Below are positions 15,796 to 23,161 of a stretch of 36,295 nt of DNA, piece after piece. The translations under genes were made by a program, and so were the position numbers. Below the pieces are notes generated by a model. It was not told the origin of the DNA. It worked only from the letters and a program-made list of their open reading frames with translations, and ran no database searches. The stretch's first letter is position 1. Each line of letters opens with the position of its first letter. The DNA is from Crocinitomicaceae bacterium (GTDB lineage Bacteria; Bacteroidota; Bacteroidia; Flavobacteriales_D; Crocinitomicaceae): NCBI GenBank assembly GCA_022448165.1, contig JAKVAS010000020.1, forward strand, positions 1 through 36,295, in the 5' to 3' direction.

Positions 15796-18030
15796 CTATT
15801 TTTTACATTTTTGCTTACAGCGTCTTTTCTTTCTTTTACATTTTTTCTCCTTTTCACTACAAGATCCACTATTAGCCTCATAAGGACTATCACCTTTAAT
15901 CAAGGTCATCTCCTTTACTAAATGTCCAGCATCAGCATATTTATCCATAATCCAAAGAACATATCGGATATCTACTGTAATGTTTCTACAACGATTTGGA
16001 TCAAACATATAGTCACTCATAGTACTTTCCCAAGAACGATCAAAGTTCAATCCCATCAAATATCCTTCCGCATCTATGACTGGCGAACCAGAATTCCCTC
16101 CAGTAGTATGGTTTGAACTTGTAAAACACACCCATAAATCACCATCTTGATCATATCCACCATAATCTTTCTTTGCTGCCAACTCTTTCATTCTTGGTAA
16201 CAAATCAAAATCTGACTTCCCTGTTTGGTTCTTAGCAATCAACCCATCCAAAGTTGTATGCTCGAGATACTGCATCCCATCGTGAGGAGCAGATCCTTCC
16301 ATTTTACCATAACTAATTCGCATTGTTGAATTTGCATCTGGCCAATGTTTACCATCAGGAAACATTTCCATTTTTCCTGCAACATATATTTTTAACATTC
16401 CATTCATCTGTGCATCAAAATCACGAGATTTTGGAATAACAACTGTTACAAAATGATCGAATAACTCCTTCCAAAGCAAATATGCTTGATCATTCTTCTT
16501 AAATTCCTCAATGGAGTTTTCATCTAAATTATCTAAAAACTCATTAAACTTAGTTTCATCAGTTAATACAGAGCCCTCGTAAATATCCTTAGCCAACTCC
16601 TCACTAGTTCTTGTACTTAGATACTTCGAAAATGAAAAGTCAACTACTTGTTTCTTATATTCATCTGTCAGAGCCGTAAACATTTTTCTATCGGTTGGAT
16701 TATCATAATCCTTAAAAAAAGATTTGCTTCCCTTCTTATACTTTTCTATTTCATCACTCAACTCCCCCAACTCCTTCAAGGTTTCATATTCTCCAATCAA
16801 CTTATTAATTGATCTACAACGCTTAAACATTTCCGCACCAATAAAGATATATTCCACATCCATAGCATATGCAAAATCATCATCTTTACGTTCAGCAACC
16901 AACGCATTCATTTGCTCGACAAGTTGCCCATACTTTTCTTTCCATTCTGACTTTGTCGCAGCTTTATCATTAAACGCCTTTTCTCTATCTAATTTAATTT
17001 GAATCGCATCGACAGATTGTAAGCCCCCAATTTGTCCGATCCATTTCTTCCAACCATTTGCAATACGTGCTTGTTTTGAGGCATACTTAATTCTAAGTAA
17101 ATCAGAACTAGCCATACTTGCATTGATTGCTGCTAAAGATTTATCGCGCATAGAAATACGAGCCGGTCGTTCCTTATTTTGGATATATTCTAAATGCCCT
17201 GAAGACAAATGTTGTTCAGTAGACCCCGGAAATCCGTACACCATAGTAAACTCACCAGGTACTCTATTCCTTACTGAAACAGGAAAGAAATGCAGTGGCG
17301 AATACGGCTTATTATCCGCACTAAAATCTGCAGGTTTATTGTCTTTTCCAGCATAAATTCTAAACACCGAGAAATCTCCAGTATGTCTTGGCCATACCCA
17401 GTTATCAGTATCTCCACCAAACTTCCCCACAGAACTAGGGGGCGCACCAACTAATCGAATATCCGTAAATACTTCTTTAACGACCATGTAATAATCATTT
17501 CCATAATTAAATGCCTTGATTTCCGCTTTATAATGATTACCAGTAACGGCGTCATTCTCCAACACCTTCATGTTCTCTTTTAATCGCTTTTCAAAAGCTT
17601 CACCTGTTAATCCTTCTGTACCGTTTAACACAGAAATAGTAACATCATCAATTCGGACAATTCGTGCCGCGGTTAATCCAGGATTTTTTAACTCCTGTTC
17701 TTTATTCTTAGCCCAAAACCCATACTTGATATAATCATTTTCTAATGACGAATGAGACTGAACCTGAGAATATCCACAATGATGATTCGTTAATAACAAA
17801 CCTTCCGAAGAGACCAATTCCGCTGTACATCCACCGCCAAAATGTAAAATTGCATCTTTTAAACTTGAGTTATTTACACTGTAAATTTGATCGGCAGTCA
17901 ATTTCATCCCCATTGCTTGCATGTCGCTTTCAAACGCTTTAATTAACGACGGAATGAGCATTCCTTCTTCTGCATTCAGACGAAAGAATGTGGACAATAT
18001 TAAAGTGATTAAGATTCCTATTTTTTTCAT
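15796..18030 (-). CDS. S46 family dipeptidyl-peptidase, DPP11-type, with Cys/Lys-rich C-terminal tail
   Basis: A 744-residue periplasmic serine exopeptidase that removes dipeptides from peptide N-termini. The signal peptide is residues 1-20 (cleavage after RLNA). The triad appears as His84 in TNHHCG, Asp219 in RHTGDFSVFR and Ser647 in TGGNSGSP. Eighteen residues after the serine is Arg665 in NFDRSWES, the position of Arg673 in P. gingivalis DPP11. Arg there gives Asp/Glu preference at P1, whereas DPP7 has Gly. The family core ends near VKEMTLI. A 33-residue extension follows whose last 18 residues hold 13 Lys/Arg, with Cys at 724, 731, 738 and 742. That tail is not part of the S46 fold as I know it. 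The gene is monocistronic with its own promoter and terminator and would serve amino-acid supply from peptides. Confidence 0.93.
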   Translation of the reverse strand: MKKIGILITLILSTFFRLNAEEGMLIPSLIKAFESDMQAMGMKLTADQIYSVNNSSLKDAILHFGGGCTAELVSSEGLLLTNHHCGYSQVQSHSSLENDYIKYGFWAKNKEQELKNPGLTAARIVRIDDVTISVLNGTEGLTGEAFEKRLKENMKVLENDAVTGNHYKAEIKAFNYGNDYYMVVKEVFTDIRLVGAPPSSVGKFGGDTDNWVWPRHTGDFSVFRIYAGKDNKPADFSADNKPYSPLHFFPVSVRNRVPGEFTMVYGFPGSTEQHLSSGHLEYIQNKERPARISMRDKSLAAINASMASSDLLRIKYASKQARIANGWKKWIGQIGGLQSVDAIQIKLDREKAFNDKAATKSEWKEKYGQLVEQMNALVAERKDDDFAYAMDVEYIFIGAEMFKRCRSINKLIGEYETLKELGELSDEIEKYKKGSKSFFKDYDNPTDRKMFTALTDEYKKQVVDFSFSKYLSTRTSEELAKDIYEGSVLTDETKFNEFLDNLDENSIEEFKKNDQAYLLWKELFDHFVTVVIPKSRDFDAQMNGMLKIYVAGKMEMFPDGKHWPDANSTMRISYGKMEGSAPHDGMQYLEHTTLDGLIAKNQTGKSDFDLLPRMKELAAKKDYGGYDQDGDLWVCFTSSNHTTGGNSGSPVIDAEGYLMGLNFDRSWESTMSDYMFDPNRCRNITVDIRYVLWIMDKYADAGHLVKEMTLIKGDSPYEANSGSCSEKEKKCKRKKRRCKQKCKK

Positions 18031-18050
18031 AATTTTTCTTTGAATGATCG

Positions 18051-18078
18051 TAAAGATAATGATTTATGGTTCGACCAA
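18051..18078 (-). promoter_or_regulatory. Promoter of the S46 peptidase gene
   Basis: On the minus strand TTG (18078-18076), 17 bases, then TATCTTTA (18058-18051), one base off TAnnTTTG. The expected leader is about 15 bases before the ATG at 18030. Confidence 0.5.
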
Positions 18079-18174
18079 TACGAAGTCGTTATTTTCTACA
18101 CTTTTCATCTATTCTAAATAACCATCTATAGATTTATTAAGTCGTATTTGATATTCTATCCATATATTTGTCCT

Positions 18175-18846
18175 GTGGAGTTATTGAATTATATTTTCCG
18201 TTTAGGAGTTGTATTTGCCATCTTCGGATTTCTTTGGGGAATCTTTGATTTGGCCATTAAGATGTTACGAGCAGGAAATCAACGAACCGTTACTGAGATC
18301 TATATAATAAAAGGATTTAAGTACTTGCTATTGGTGAATGTCACTTTTCTGTTTTGTATTGAAGATCAACTGACAAACCTTGTTGTTTTGCATCAGGCAA
18401 TACTTGTAGGCTTGGTTTTACTCATGTACTTTGTTGGAAAGCTTCAAAACTCCGAAAACAGAAAGCGAATGTTTAAAGTCGTTGCGCAAGGAATACCTCA
18501 AATACCCATAGCAAGCTTTAACAAACGTGCAGAAATCATTGTTATAATCTTGGCCCTATGTGTATTTATTATTTTTTGGTTTTTTCCTTCCCTTGCTAAT
18601 AATTCTGCTTCTCGTTGGTTTCATGACAACATAATGAACATCGAAGACACTCCCCTGTTTGGTTTTATGTTTAAAATCATCGGGTTCTTCTTTTTGTTAA
18701 GTATTTTTTCGCGCATGTTTAACGCCATTAACTATCTTTTGAATAGCAGCAACCTTTCAAAAAACAACATGGGTAATGATAATGATTCGTCTTCAATTGG
18801 GAATGACGACTCCGGTGAATACACTGATTATGAAGAAGTAGATTGA
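18175..18846 (+). CDS. Membrane protein of unknown function with acidic C-terminal tail
   Basis: About five hydrophobic helices (the first in YIFRLGVVFAIFGFLWGIF, the last in FMFKIIGFFFLLSIF) are followed by a polar Asn/Asp/Ser-rich tail ending DYEEVD. I do not recognise a named family, though proteins of this look next to coaE seem common in Flavobacteriales. The frame is open to a TTG at 18148. I prefer the GTG at 18175 (ELLNYIFRLG...), since it places the N-terminus directly before helix 1; this gives 223 residues. No enzyme motif is seen. Its last 19 bases overlap the convergent coaE end, and no terminator separates them. Confidence 0.72.
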   Translation: MELLNYIFRLGVVFAIFGFLWGIFDLAIKMLRAGNQRTVTEIYIIKGFKYLLLVNVTFLFCIEDQLTNLVVLHQAILVGLVLLMYFVGKLQNSENRKRMFKVVAQGIPQIPIASFNKRAEIIVIILALCVFIIFWFFPSLANNSASRWFHDNIMNIEDTPLFGFMFKIIGFFFLLSIFSRMFNAINYLLNSSNLSKNNMGNDNDSSSIGNDDSGEYTDYEEVD

Positions 18847-19427
18847 TTCAATTTCAATTCTACCAATAAGGCTTCCACTTGCTCTAATACAGGTGTGTCA
18901 TTCATGTTCTCAATTAAATAATCAGCCAAAGGGATCTTCTGATCATCAGTCCATTGATTATTCATTCGGTCAATAACTTGCTCTGTCGTTGCTCCATCAC
19001 GATTTCTAACTCTTTCTATCCTTACCTCCTTTGAAGCAGTCACCAATATTACGACATCAAATTTTTTGTAACTTCCCGTTTCGAAAATAATCGCAGCTTC
19101 ATTGAAAACAAATTCATTACTACTATTTTCAGATACAAAATCCTCAAATTTTTCTCTAACGCGGGGATGAACCAAAGCACTTATTTTAGCCTTTTCATCC
19201 TCATTATTCATAATGATTTCTGATAAAAAAGGACGGTTTAGTTTACCATTAAGAAATGTTTCTTCTCCAAAATGTTCCACTAAAGAAGCCCTAAGAGATA
19301 AATCCGTATGCATCAGTTGCTTCGCAACCGCATCAGAATAAAAAACTGGATACCCTAGGCATTCAAAAATTTTGGCAATTGTACTTTTACCTGCACCAAT
19401 ACCACCTGTGATACCAATTCTTAACAT
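18828..19427 (-). CDS. coaE: Dephospho-CoA kinase
   Basis: Phosphorylates the 3'-hydroxyl of dephospho-CoA, the last step of CoA synthesis. The 199-residue protein has the P-loop GITGGIGAGKST at residues 5-16, the early acidic site in PVFYSDAVAKQL, the HPRVREKFE block and the lid-region segment VRNRDGATTEQVIDRMNNQ with the conserved arginine. Length and order are normal. It starts 3 bases after siaC on the same strand, so the three genes siaB-siaC-coaE form a compact operon. Its 3' end overlaps the convergent membrane-protein gene by 19 bases. Confidence 0.96.
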   Translation of the reverse strand: MLRIGITGGIGAGKSTIAKIFECLGYPVFYSDAVAKQLMHTDLSLRASLVEHFGEETFLNGKLNRPFLSEIIMNNEDEKAKISALVHPRVREKFEDFVSENSSNEFVFNEAAIIFETGSYKKFDVVILVTASKEVRIERVRNRDGATTEQVIDRMNNQWTDDQKIPLADYLIENMNDTPVLEQVEALLVELKLNQSTSS

Positions 19428-19430
19428 CTT

Positions 19431-19814
19431 TTACATTTCATCCACTTCTATAATTTCAAATGGGAGGTTGATGATTGCTTGATAATCTTCACCAGCTTCT
19501 TCCATATCTTCATCATCCTCTTCAAAATACCAGTTCACCTTTACAGGATGTACTTCTGTATTCATGTTTTCCAAACGTTTAAATAAATCCAGAATACATT
19601 TAGAAGATGACGTATTGAAATATTCTAGTTTCACATCAATCGTAGTTGTATTACTAGGAGTCATTCCATAAGCCTCTAACCATTCGTTTAGCGGAGAGAA
19701 AAATTCAATCGAATTCTCAGGAATTGATCGCCCCTGCAACAATAGTACCCCTGTTCCTGCATCAAAATTAATATAAGGGGTTTTCGCTGTACCTTCAAGA
19801 TGTAAATTATCCAT
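19431..19814 (-). CDS. siaC: SiaC family regulatory phosphoprotein
   Basis: A 127-residue DUF1987/SiaC protein. Hallmarks are the N-terminal TPYINFDAGTGVLLLQGRS, IPENSIEFFSPLNEWLEAY, KLEYFNTSSSKCILDLFKRLE and the acidic WYFEEDDEDMEEAGEDY. In P. aeruginosa SiaC is phosphorylated by SiaB on Thr68 and dephosphorylated by SiaA, and the unphosphorylated form activates the diguanylate cyclase SiaD. Here Thr68 is present at the same number in the same motif (FNTSSSK). No SiaA or SiaD gene lies in the window, so the output is unknown. The gene is 14 bases after siaB and 3 before coaE. Confidence 0.92.
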   Translation of the reverse strand: MDNLHLEGTAKTPYINFDAGTGVLLLQGRSIPENSIEFFSPLNEWLEAYGMTPSNTTTIDVKLEYFNTSSSKCILDLFKRLENMNTEVHPVKVNWYFEEDDEDMEEAGEDYQAIINLPFEIIEVDEM

Positions 19815-19828
19815 AGTCTATCTGTAAT

Positions 19829-20380
19829 TTATTCTATAATAACATTTAAGCAGAAAAAACTGCAATCTTTATCAATTGGGATGAATTCATATCCCAATTT
19901 ATTCTTGGACTTGCGAGCAATATCTATAAGACCTAGCCCTGCAGTCCCCTTATCAGATAGTGAGTTGTTTAACAGCCTGTCTTGGTAAAGCTTTCGCAAT
20001 TCAATTTGCGTAAGGTCATTTACTGTTGACAAACGATTCTCCAAATCACTTATCCCGTTATTTTTAACATAGTTTCCAGTCTGAACAATAATTTTATCGC
20101 CTACATATTTGACCATAATCAACGCAGATTTTTGAAATAGCGTATCTTCTTTATTATCATTCGCGTGCTCAATATGGTGATACAAATTCTGGAAACACTC
20201 AACTAAAATGTTGAAAACTCGCTTTTTGAGTTTATCTGAAATCGTAAGTTTCCTCATTTTTGATTCCATAATATCTAAAATAGAAGTTAAAAGGTCAGAT
20301 GTAAATTCACCTTTAAAAGAGAGGATTACGTTCTCTCCTTCCATCTTACGGTAAAAATTATACACTTCCTTTAGTTCCAT
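19829..20380 (-). CDS. siaB: SiaB family protein kinase (GHKL-like)
   Basis: A 183-residue protein of the SiaB/DUF6272 family, an anti-sigma-factor-like GHKL kinase that phosphorylates SiaC. The N-box region is ILVECFQNLYHHIEHAN (about 58-74, Asn65), followed by VGDKIIVQTGNYV and the glycine lid DKGTAGLGLIDIARKS (about 143-158). The frame is open up to 20419, but I set the start at the ATG at 20380: a family-like N-terminus (MELKEVYNFYRKMEG) begins there, and a TATATTTG -7 element lies at 20402-20395, inside the longer version. It heads the siaB-siaC-coaE operon and is divergent from the methyltransferase gene. Confidence 0.87.
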   Translation of the reverse strand: MELKEVYNFYRKMEGENVILSFKGEFTSDLLTSILDIMESKMRKLTISDKLKKRVFNILVECFQNLYHHIEHANDNKEDTLFQKSALIMVKYVGDKIIVQTGNYVKNNGISDLENRLSTVNDLTQIELRKLYQDRLLNNSLSDKGTAGLGLIDIARKSKNKLGYEFIPIDKDCSFFCLNVIIE

Positions 20381-20394
20381 AGTCGATTGATACC

Positions 20395-20402
20395 CAAATA
20401 TA
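20395..20402 (-). promoter_or_regulatory. -7 element for siaB-siaC-coaE
   Basis: TATATTTG on the minus strand is an exact TAnnTTTG match 14 bases before the ATG at 20380. It supports the shorter siaB start. No clear -33 element. Confidence 0.4.
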
Positions 20403-20447
20403 ATCATTCGCAGGAACATTTAAAAAGCGAAGACAATAAAAGATCAT

Positions 20448-20455
20448 TACCTTTG
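20448..20455 (+). promoter_or_regulatory. -7 element for the methyltransferase operon
   Basis: TACCTTTG is an exact TAnnTTTG match ending four bases before the ATG at 20460, so the transcript would be close to leaderless. It is divergent from the siaB promoter about 46 bases away. Confidence 0.42.
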
Positions 20456-20459
20456 CAAT

Positions 20460-21194
20460 ATGAAAAAAGAGGAATGGTTTGCCGACTGGTTTGACACTGC
20501 CTATTATCATACGTTGTACAGCAATCGAGATGAGCAGGAAGCGGCTCGTTTTATTGGAAATCTTACAAAAAAACTAAAATTACCTAAAGGAGCTAAATTA
20601 CTAGATTTAGCATGTGGAAAAGGAAGACATTCTATCACCCTAAATAAACTAGGATTTAATGTCCTTGGGGCAGATTTATCTCCAAATAGTATATCAATTG
20701 CAAAAAAGAGTAAAACAGACGGACTTGAATTTATAGTTCAGGACATGCGAAAGCCAATTGAAAATAAAGAATTCGACGCTGTACTAAATCTATTCACCAG
20801 CTTCGGCTATTTTGATGACCTGAATGATAATGACCGAGTTATATCTTCCGTGCGAAGTATGTTGAAGAATAATGGAATCTTTCTCATTGATTTCATGAAT
20901 GCGGAGTATATCATCGATACTCTAATTGAAAAAGAGGTGAAAACAGTAAATTCAATTGAATTTGAAATTGAGCGTAGATATGATGGCGAGCATATTTTTA
21001 AAGACATTCGTTTCAACGACCGAAATCAAGTATTTCATTTTACGGAAAGGGTGCAAGCTTTAAAATTAAAGCATTTTGAAACACTTTTAACGAACAATGA
21101 CTTCGAAATTCTTCGTACTTTTGGCGACTTTGATTTAAATCCATTTGATGAAAAAACATCGGATCGATTAATCATCGTTTCACAAAAAAAATAA
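20460..21194 (+). CDS. Class I SAM-dependent methyltransferase
   Basis: A 244-residue methyltransferase. Motif I LLDLACGKGRHSITL binds SAM, followed by the acidic end of strand 2 (VLGADLSPNS), the VQDMRKPI loop and the motif IV region EFDAVLNLFTSFGYF. Overall it resembles the Methyltransf_25/11 group with a C-terminal beta extension (RRYDGEHIFKDIRF). The substrate is not evident. Its stop and the ZIP gene start share a base (TAATG), so translation is coupled. A TAnnTTTG element sits four bases before the ATG. It may be the first gene of a three-gene group with ZIP and PAP2. Confidence 0.88.
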   Translation: MKKEEWFADWFDTAYYHTLYSNRDEQEAARFIGNLTKKLKLPKGAKLLDLACGKGRHSITLNKLGFNVLGADLSPNSISIAKKSKTDGLEFIVQDMRKPIENKEFDAVLNLFTSFGYFDDLNDNDRVISSVRSMLKNNGIFLIDFMNAEYIIDTLIEKEVKTVNSIEFEIERRYDGEHIFKDIRFNDRNQVFHFTERVQALKLKHFETLLTNNDFEILRTFGDFDLNPFDEKTSDRLIIVSQKK

Positions 21195-21922
21195 TGAGCG
21201 TAACACTAATATTTATAGCACTTATTGTTTCTGTCCTTCTTGGCGGAGGATTAGTTTCAATAATTGAGAAAGCCAAAAACGAGCAACTGATTAAATTATT
21301 ATTGGCATTCAGTGGTGGTTTTTTGCTTGCGATCGCTTTTATTCACTTTATACCTGAATTGTACGAACACAGTAATTTAAACATTGGTGTGTTTATTCTG
21401 ATTGGTTTCTTGGTTCAATTGGTTTTAGAGTTTTTCTCTGGAGGAATAGAACATGGACATATTCACCATGGTCATAATAAAAGACTTCCATATGGCTTAA
21501 TCATAGCTTTGTGTGCACATTCCTTCTTAGAAGGGATTCCATTAGGTGCACAATTCTCAGGAATGGAAATTGCTACGAGTCATCATCATGGAAATAATAA
21601 CCCTTTATTTATGGGAATTCTTTTCCACCGTCTTCCTGTAGCAATTGCGTTAATGACCTTATTGAAAGTTTCTAAGATTGGAAACATACAAGCTTGGATT
21701 GTTATGCTCGTATTTGCAATAATGACTCCTATTGGAATGCTTTTAGGTGTGTATGAATTACCTCTTTCCATAGATTTTGATGCAATACTTGCAATTGTTG
21801 TAGGTATGTTTTTACATATCTCCACAACAATTATTTTTGAAACTAGTGAGAACCACAAGTTCAACTTTTTGAAATTGTTGACAATTGTTGGAGGATGTGC
21901 ACTTGCCTTTTTGATTCACTAA
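21194..21922 (+). CDS. ZIP family metal transporter
   Basis: A 242-residue inner-membrane protein with about eight helices of the ZIP fold. A His-rich loop (HGHIHHGHNK) lies between helices 3 and 4. The helix 4 metal site reads AHSFLEGIPLGA, and the helix 5 site reads FHRLPVAIAL where canonical members have HExPE/HKxPEG. The helix 5 glutamate is thus Val, so metal choice could differ from zinc-type ZIPs. It should import zinc, iron or manganese into the cytoplasm. The ATG overlaps the methyltransferase stop by one base. Confidence 0.9.
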   Translation: MSVTLIFIALIVSVLLGGGLVSIIEKAKNEQLIKLLLAFSGGFLLAIAFIHFIPELYEHSNLNIGVFILIGFLVQLVLEFFSGGIEHGHIHHGHNKRLPYGLIIALCAHSFLEGIPLGAQFSGMEIATSHHHGNNNPLFMGILFHRLPVAIALMTLLKVSKIGNIQAWIVMLVFAIMTPIGMLLGVYELPLSIDFDAILAIVVGMFLHISTTIIFETSENHKFNFLKLLTIVGGCALAFLIH

Positions 21923-21935
21923 CCGTTTAGTATAC

Positions 21936-22577
21936 GTGAAAGATCTATACAAGCAACTTCGTTTCTATTACACTCCTGCAATTGGAGCAATTCTCATTGG
22001 ACTAATTCTTCTTATGATTCTCCCCAAAGTCGATGGTCACATGGCAGTAAATAATACACACAATGAGTTTCAGGATGTATTCTTTTATTATGTTACCTAT
22101 CTGGGAGATGGATTATTCGTCTTTGCCTTTATTGTACTTCTATTACTAGTACACTTAAAAAAGGATGTTGTCTTCTTTTTACTCCTAGCAATATCAACTA
22201 TGCTATTAGTAAGTGTTTTGGTCTTTTTAGGAAAACAGATTATATTCTATGATGCGTTTAGACCGTTTAAATTTTTATCCGAGATAACGCATACTTCATT
22301 CTATCGAGTTCCTGGTGTTCACCTTCATACCAACAACTCATTTCCATCTGGGCACACAACAGCTGCTTTTGCATTATTTGCGTTGGTCGCGTACTCTTTT
22401 CGAAAATCTCACTTAATTCAGGTTTTAAGTGTACTGATCGCAATTCTAGTAGGATATTCTAGAATTTACCTTTCTCAACACTTTTTAGAAGACGTCGTTA
22501 TGGGAGCCATTATAGGATTGGCATCATTTACGCTTTCTTACTGGCTTATTTCCAATGTTCGGCCTTCTAAAGACTAG
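21936..22577 (+). CDS. PAP2 family phosphatase
   Basis: A 213-residue membrane phosphatase with about five to six helices. Motifs are K-x8-RP (GKQIIFYDAFRP, two residues longer than the textbook K-x6-RP), the PSGH motif in NSFPSGHTTAAF, and SRIYLSQHFLEDVVMGA with the catalytic His and Asp. Family members dephosphorylate undecaprenyl pyrophosphate, phosphatidylglycerophosphate or lipid A. Undecaprenyl-PP recycling would fit the adjoining polysaccharide locus but is inference. The start is a GTG at 21936, 13 bases after the ZIP stop. Its 3' end overlaps the convergent sugar transferase by 4 bases. Confidence 0.9.
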   Translation: MKDLYKQLRFYYTPAIGAILIGLILLMILPKVDGHMAVNNTHNEFQDVFFYYVTYLGDGLFVFAFIVLLLLVHLKKDVVFFLLLAISTMLLVSVLVFLGKQIIFYDAFRPFKFLSEITHTSFYRVPGVHLHTNNSFPSGHTTAAFALFALVAYSFRKSHLIQVLSVLIAILVGYSRIYLSQHFLEDVVMGAIIGLASFTLSYWLISNVRPSKD

Positions 22578-23161
22578 GAAATAATCTTTACAAACGTTCT
22601 CCACATAATTTTGAGATCATGAGCGACAGTAGGCCGTTCAAGATATTTTTTATTTAATTTAATTTTGGCAGGCATTACCTCATTGATATATGTTTCATGG
22701 GGATTTTTAGACTTTCCAAGTAAGTCATTTTCATGAAAATATTCAAGAGAAGCATAATCTGTTATTCCAGGACGCACACTCAAAACTTCTCTCTGTTCAT
22801 TCGTATATAACTTAACATATTCTTCTACTTCTGGTCGAGGTCCAACAACACTCATTTCACCAATCAACACATTCAAGAATTGAGGAAACTCATCTAGTTT
22901 CACCTTTCTTAAAAAATATCCAACTTTAGTAATACGCGCATCTCTACTCCCAACGGTCAATTTACCTTGTTTATCAGCATTTTTACGCATAGTTCTAAAT
23001 TTATACAGCCCAAATGGGACTCCATTTTTCCCTATGCGTTCCTGAATATAGAAAACCCCACCTCTACTCTCCAGAGAGATCATTACTGATAGAATAATTC
23101 CAAAAGGAAGAAATATCAACAATACTAAAATGGCAATCGCTATATCAAATAATCGCTTCAC
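22574..23161 (-). CDS. Initiating sugar-phosphate transferase (PglC-like)
   Basis: A 195-residue monotopic phosphoglycosyltransferase that moves a sugar-1-phosphate from a UDP-sugar to undecaprenyl phosphate, the first step of glycan assembly. It has the N-terminal membrane hairpin (AIAILVLLIFLPFGIILSVM) and the motifs LYKFRTM, the catalytic Asp-Glu in KLDEFPQFLN, and GEMSVVGPRPE. The short PglC/WecP size lacks the large N-terminal domain of WbaP types. The start is a GTG at 23161 overlapping the aminotransferase stop (GTGA). Together with the DegT gene it resembles a bacillosamine-type initiation pair, but the 4,6-dehydratase and acetyltransferase are not in the window. Confidence 0.93.
   Translation of the reverse strand: MKRLFDIAIAILVLLIFLPFGIILSVMISLESRGGVFYIQERIGKNGVPFGLYKFRTMRKNADKQGKLTVGSRDARITKVGYFLRKVKLDEFPQFLNVLIGEMSVVGPRPEVEEYVKLYTNEQREVLSVRPGITDYASLEYFHENDLLGKSKNPHETYINEVMPAKIKLNKKYLERPTVAHDLKIMWRTFVKIIS

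Noticed and set aside
16724-17002. Plus-strand open frame opposite the S46 peptidase
   Set aside because: It is antisense to a confidently assigned gene, with no promoter and no motif.
20381-20419. Longer siaB start
   Set aside because: The -7 element TATATTTG falls inside the extension, and the family-like N-terminus starts at 20380.
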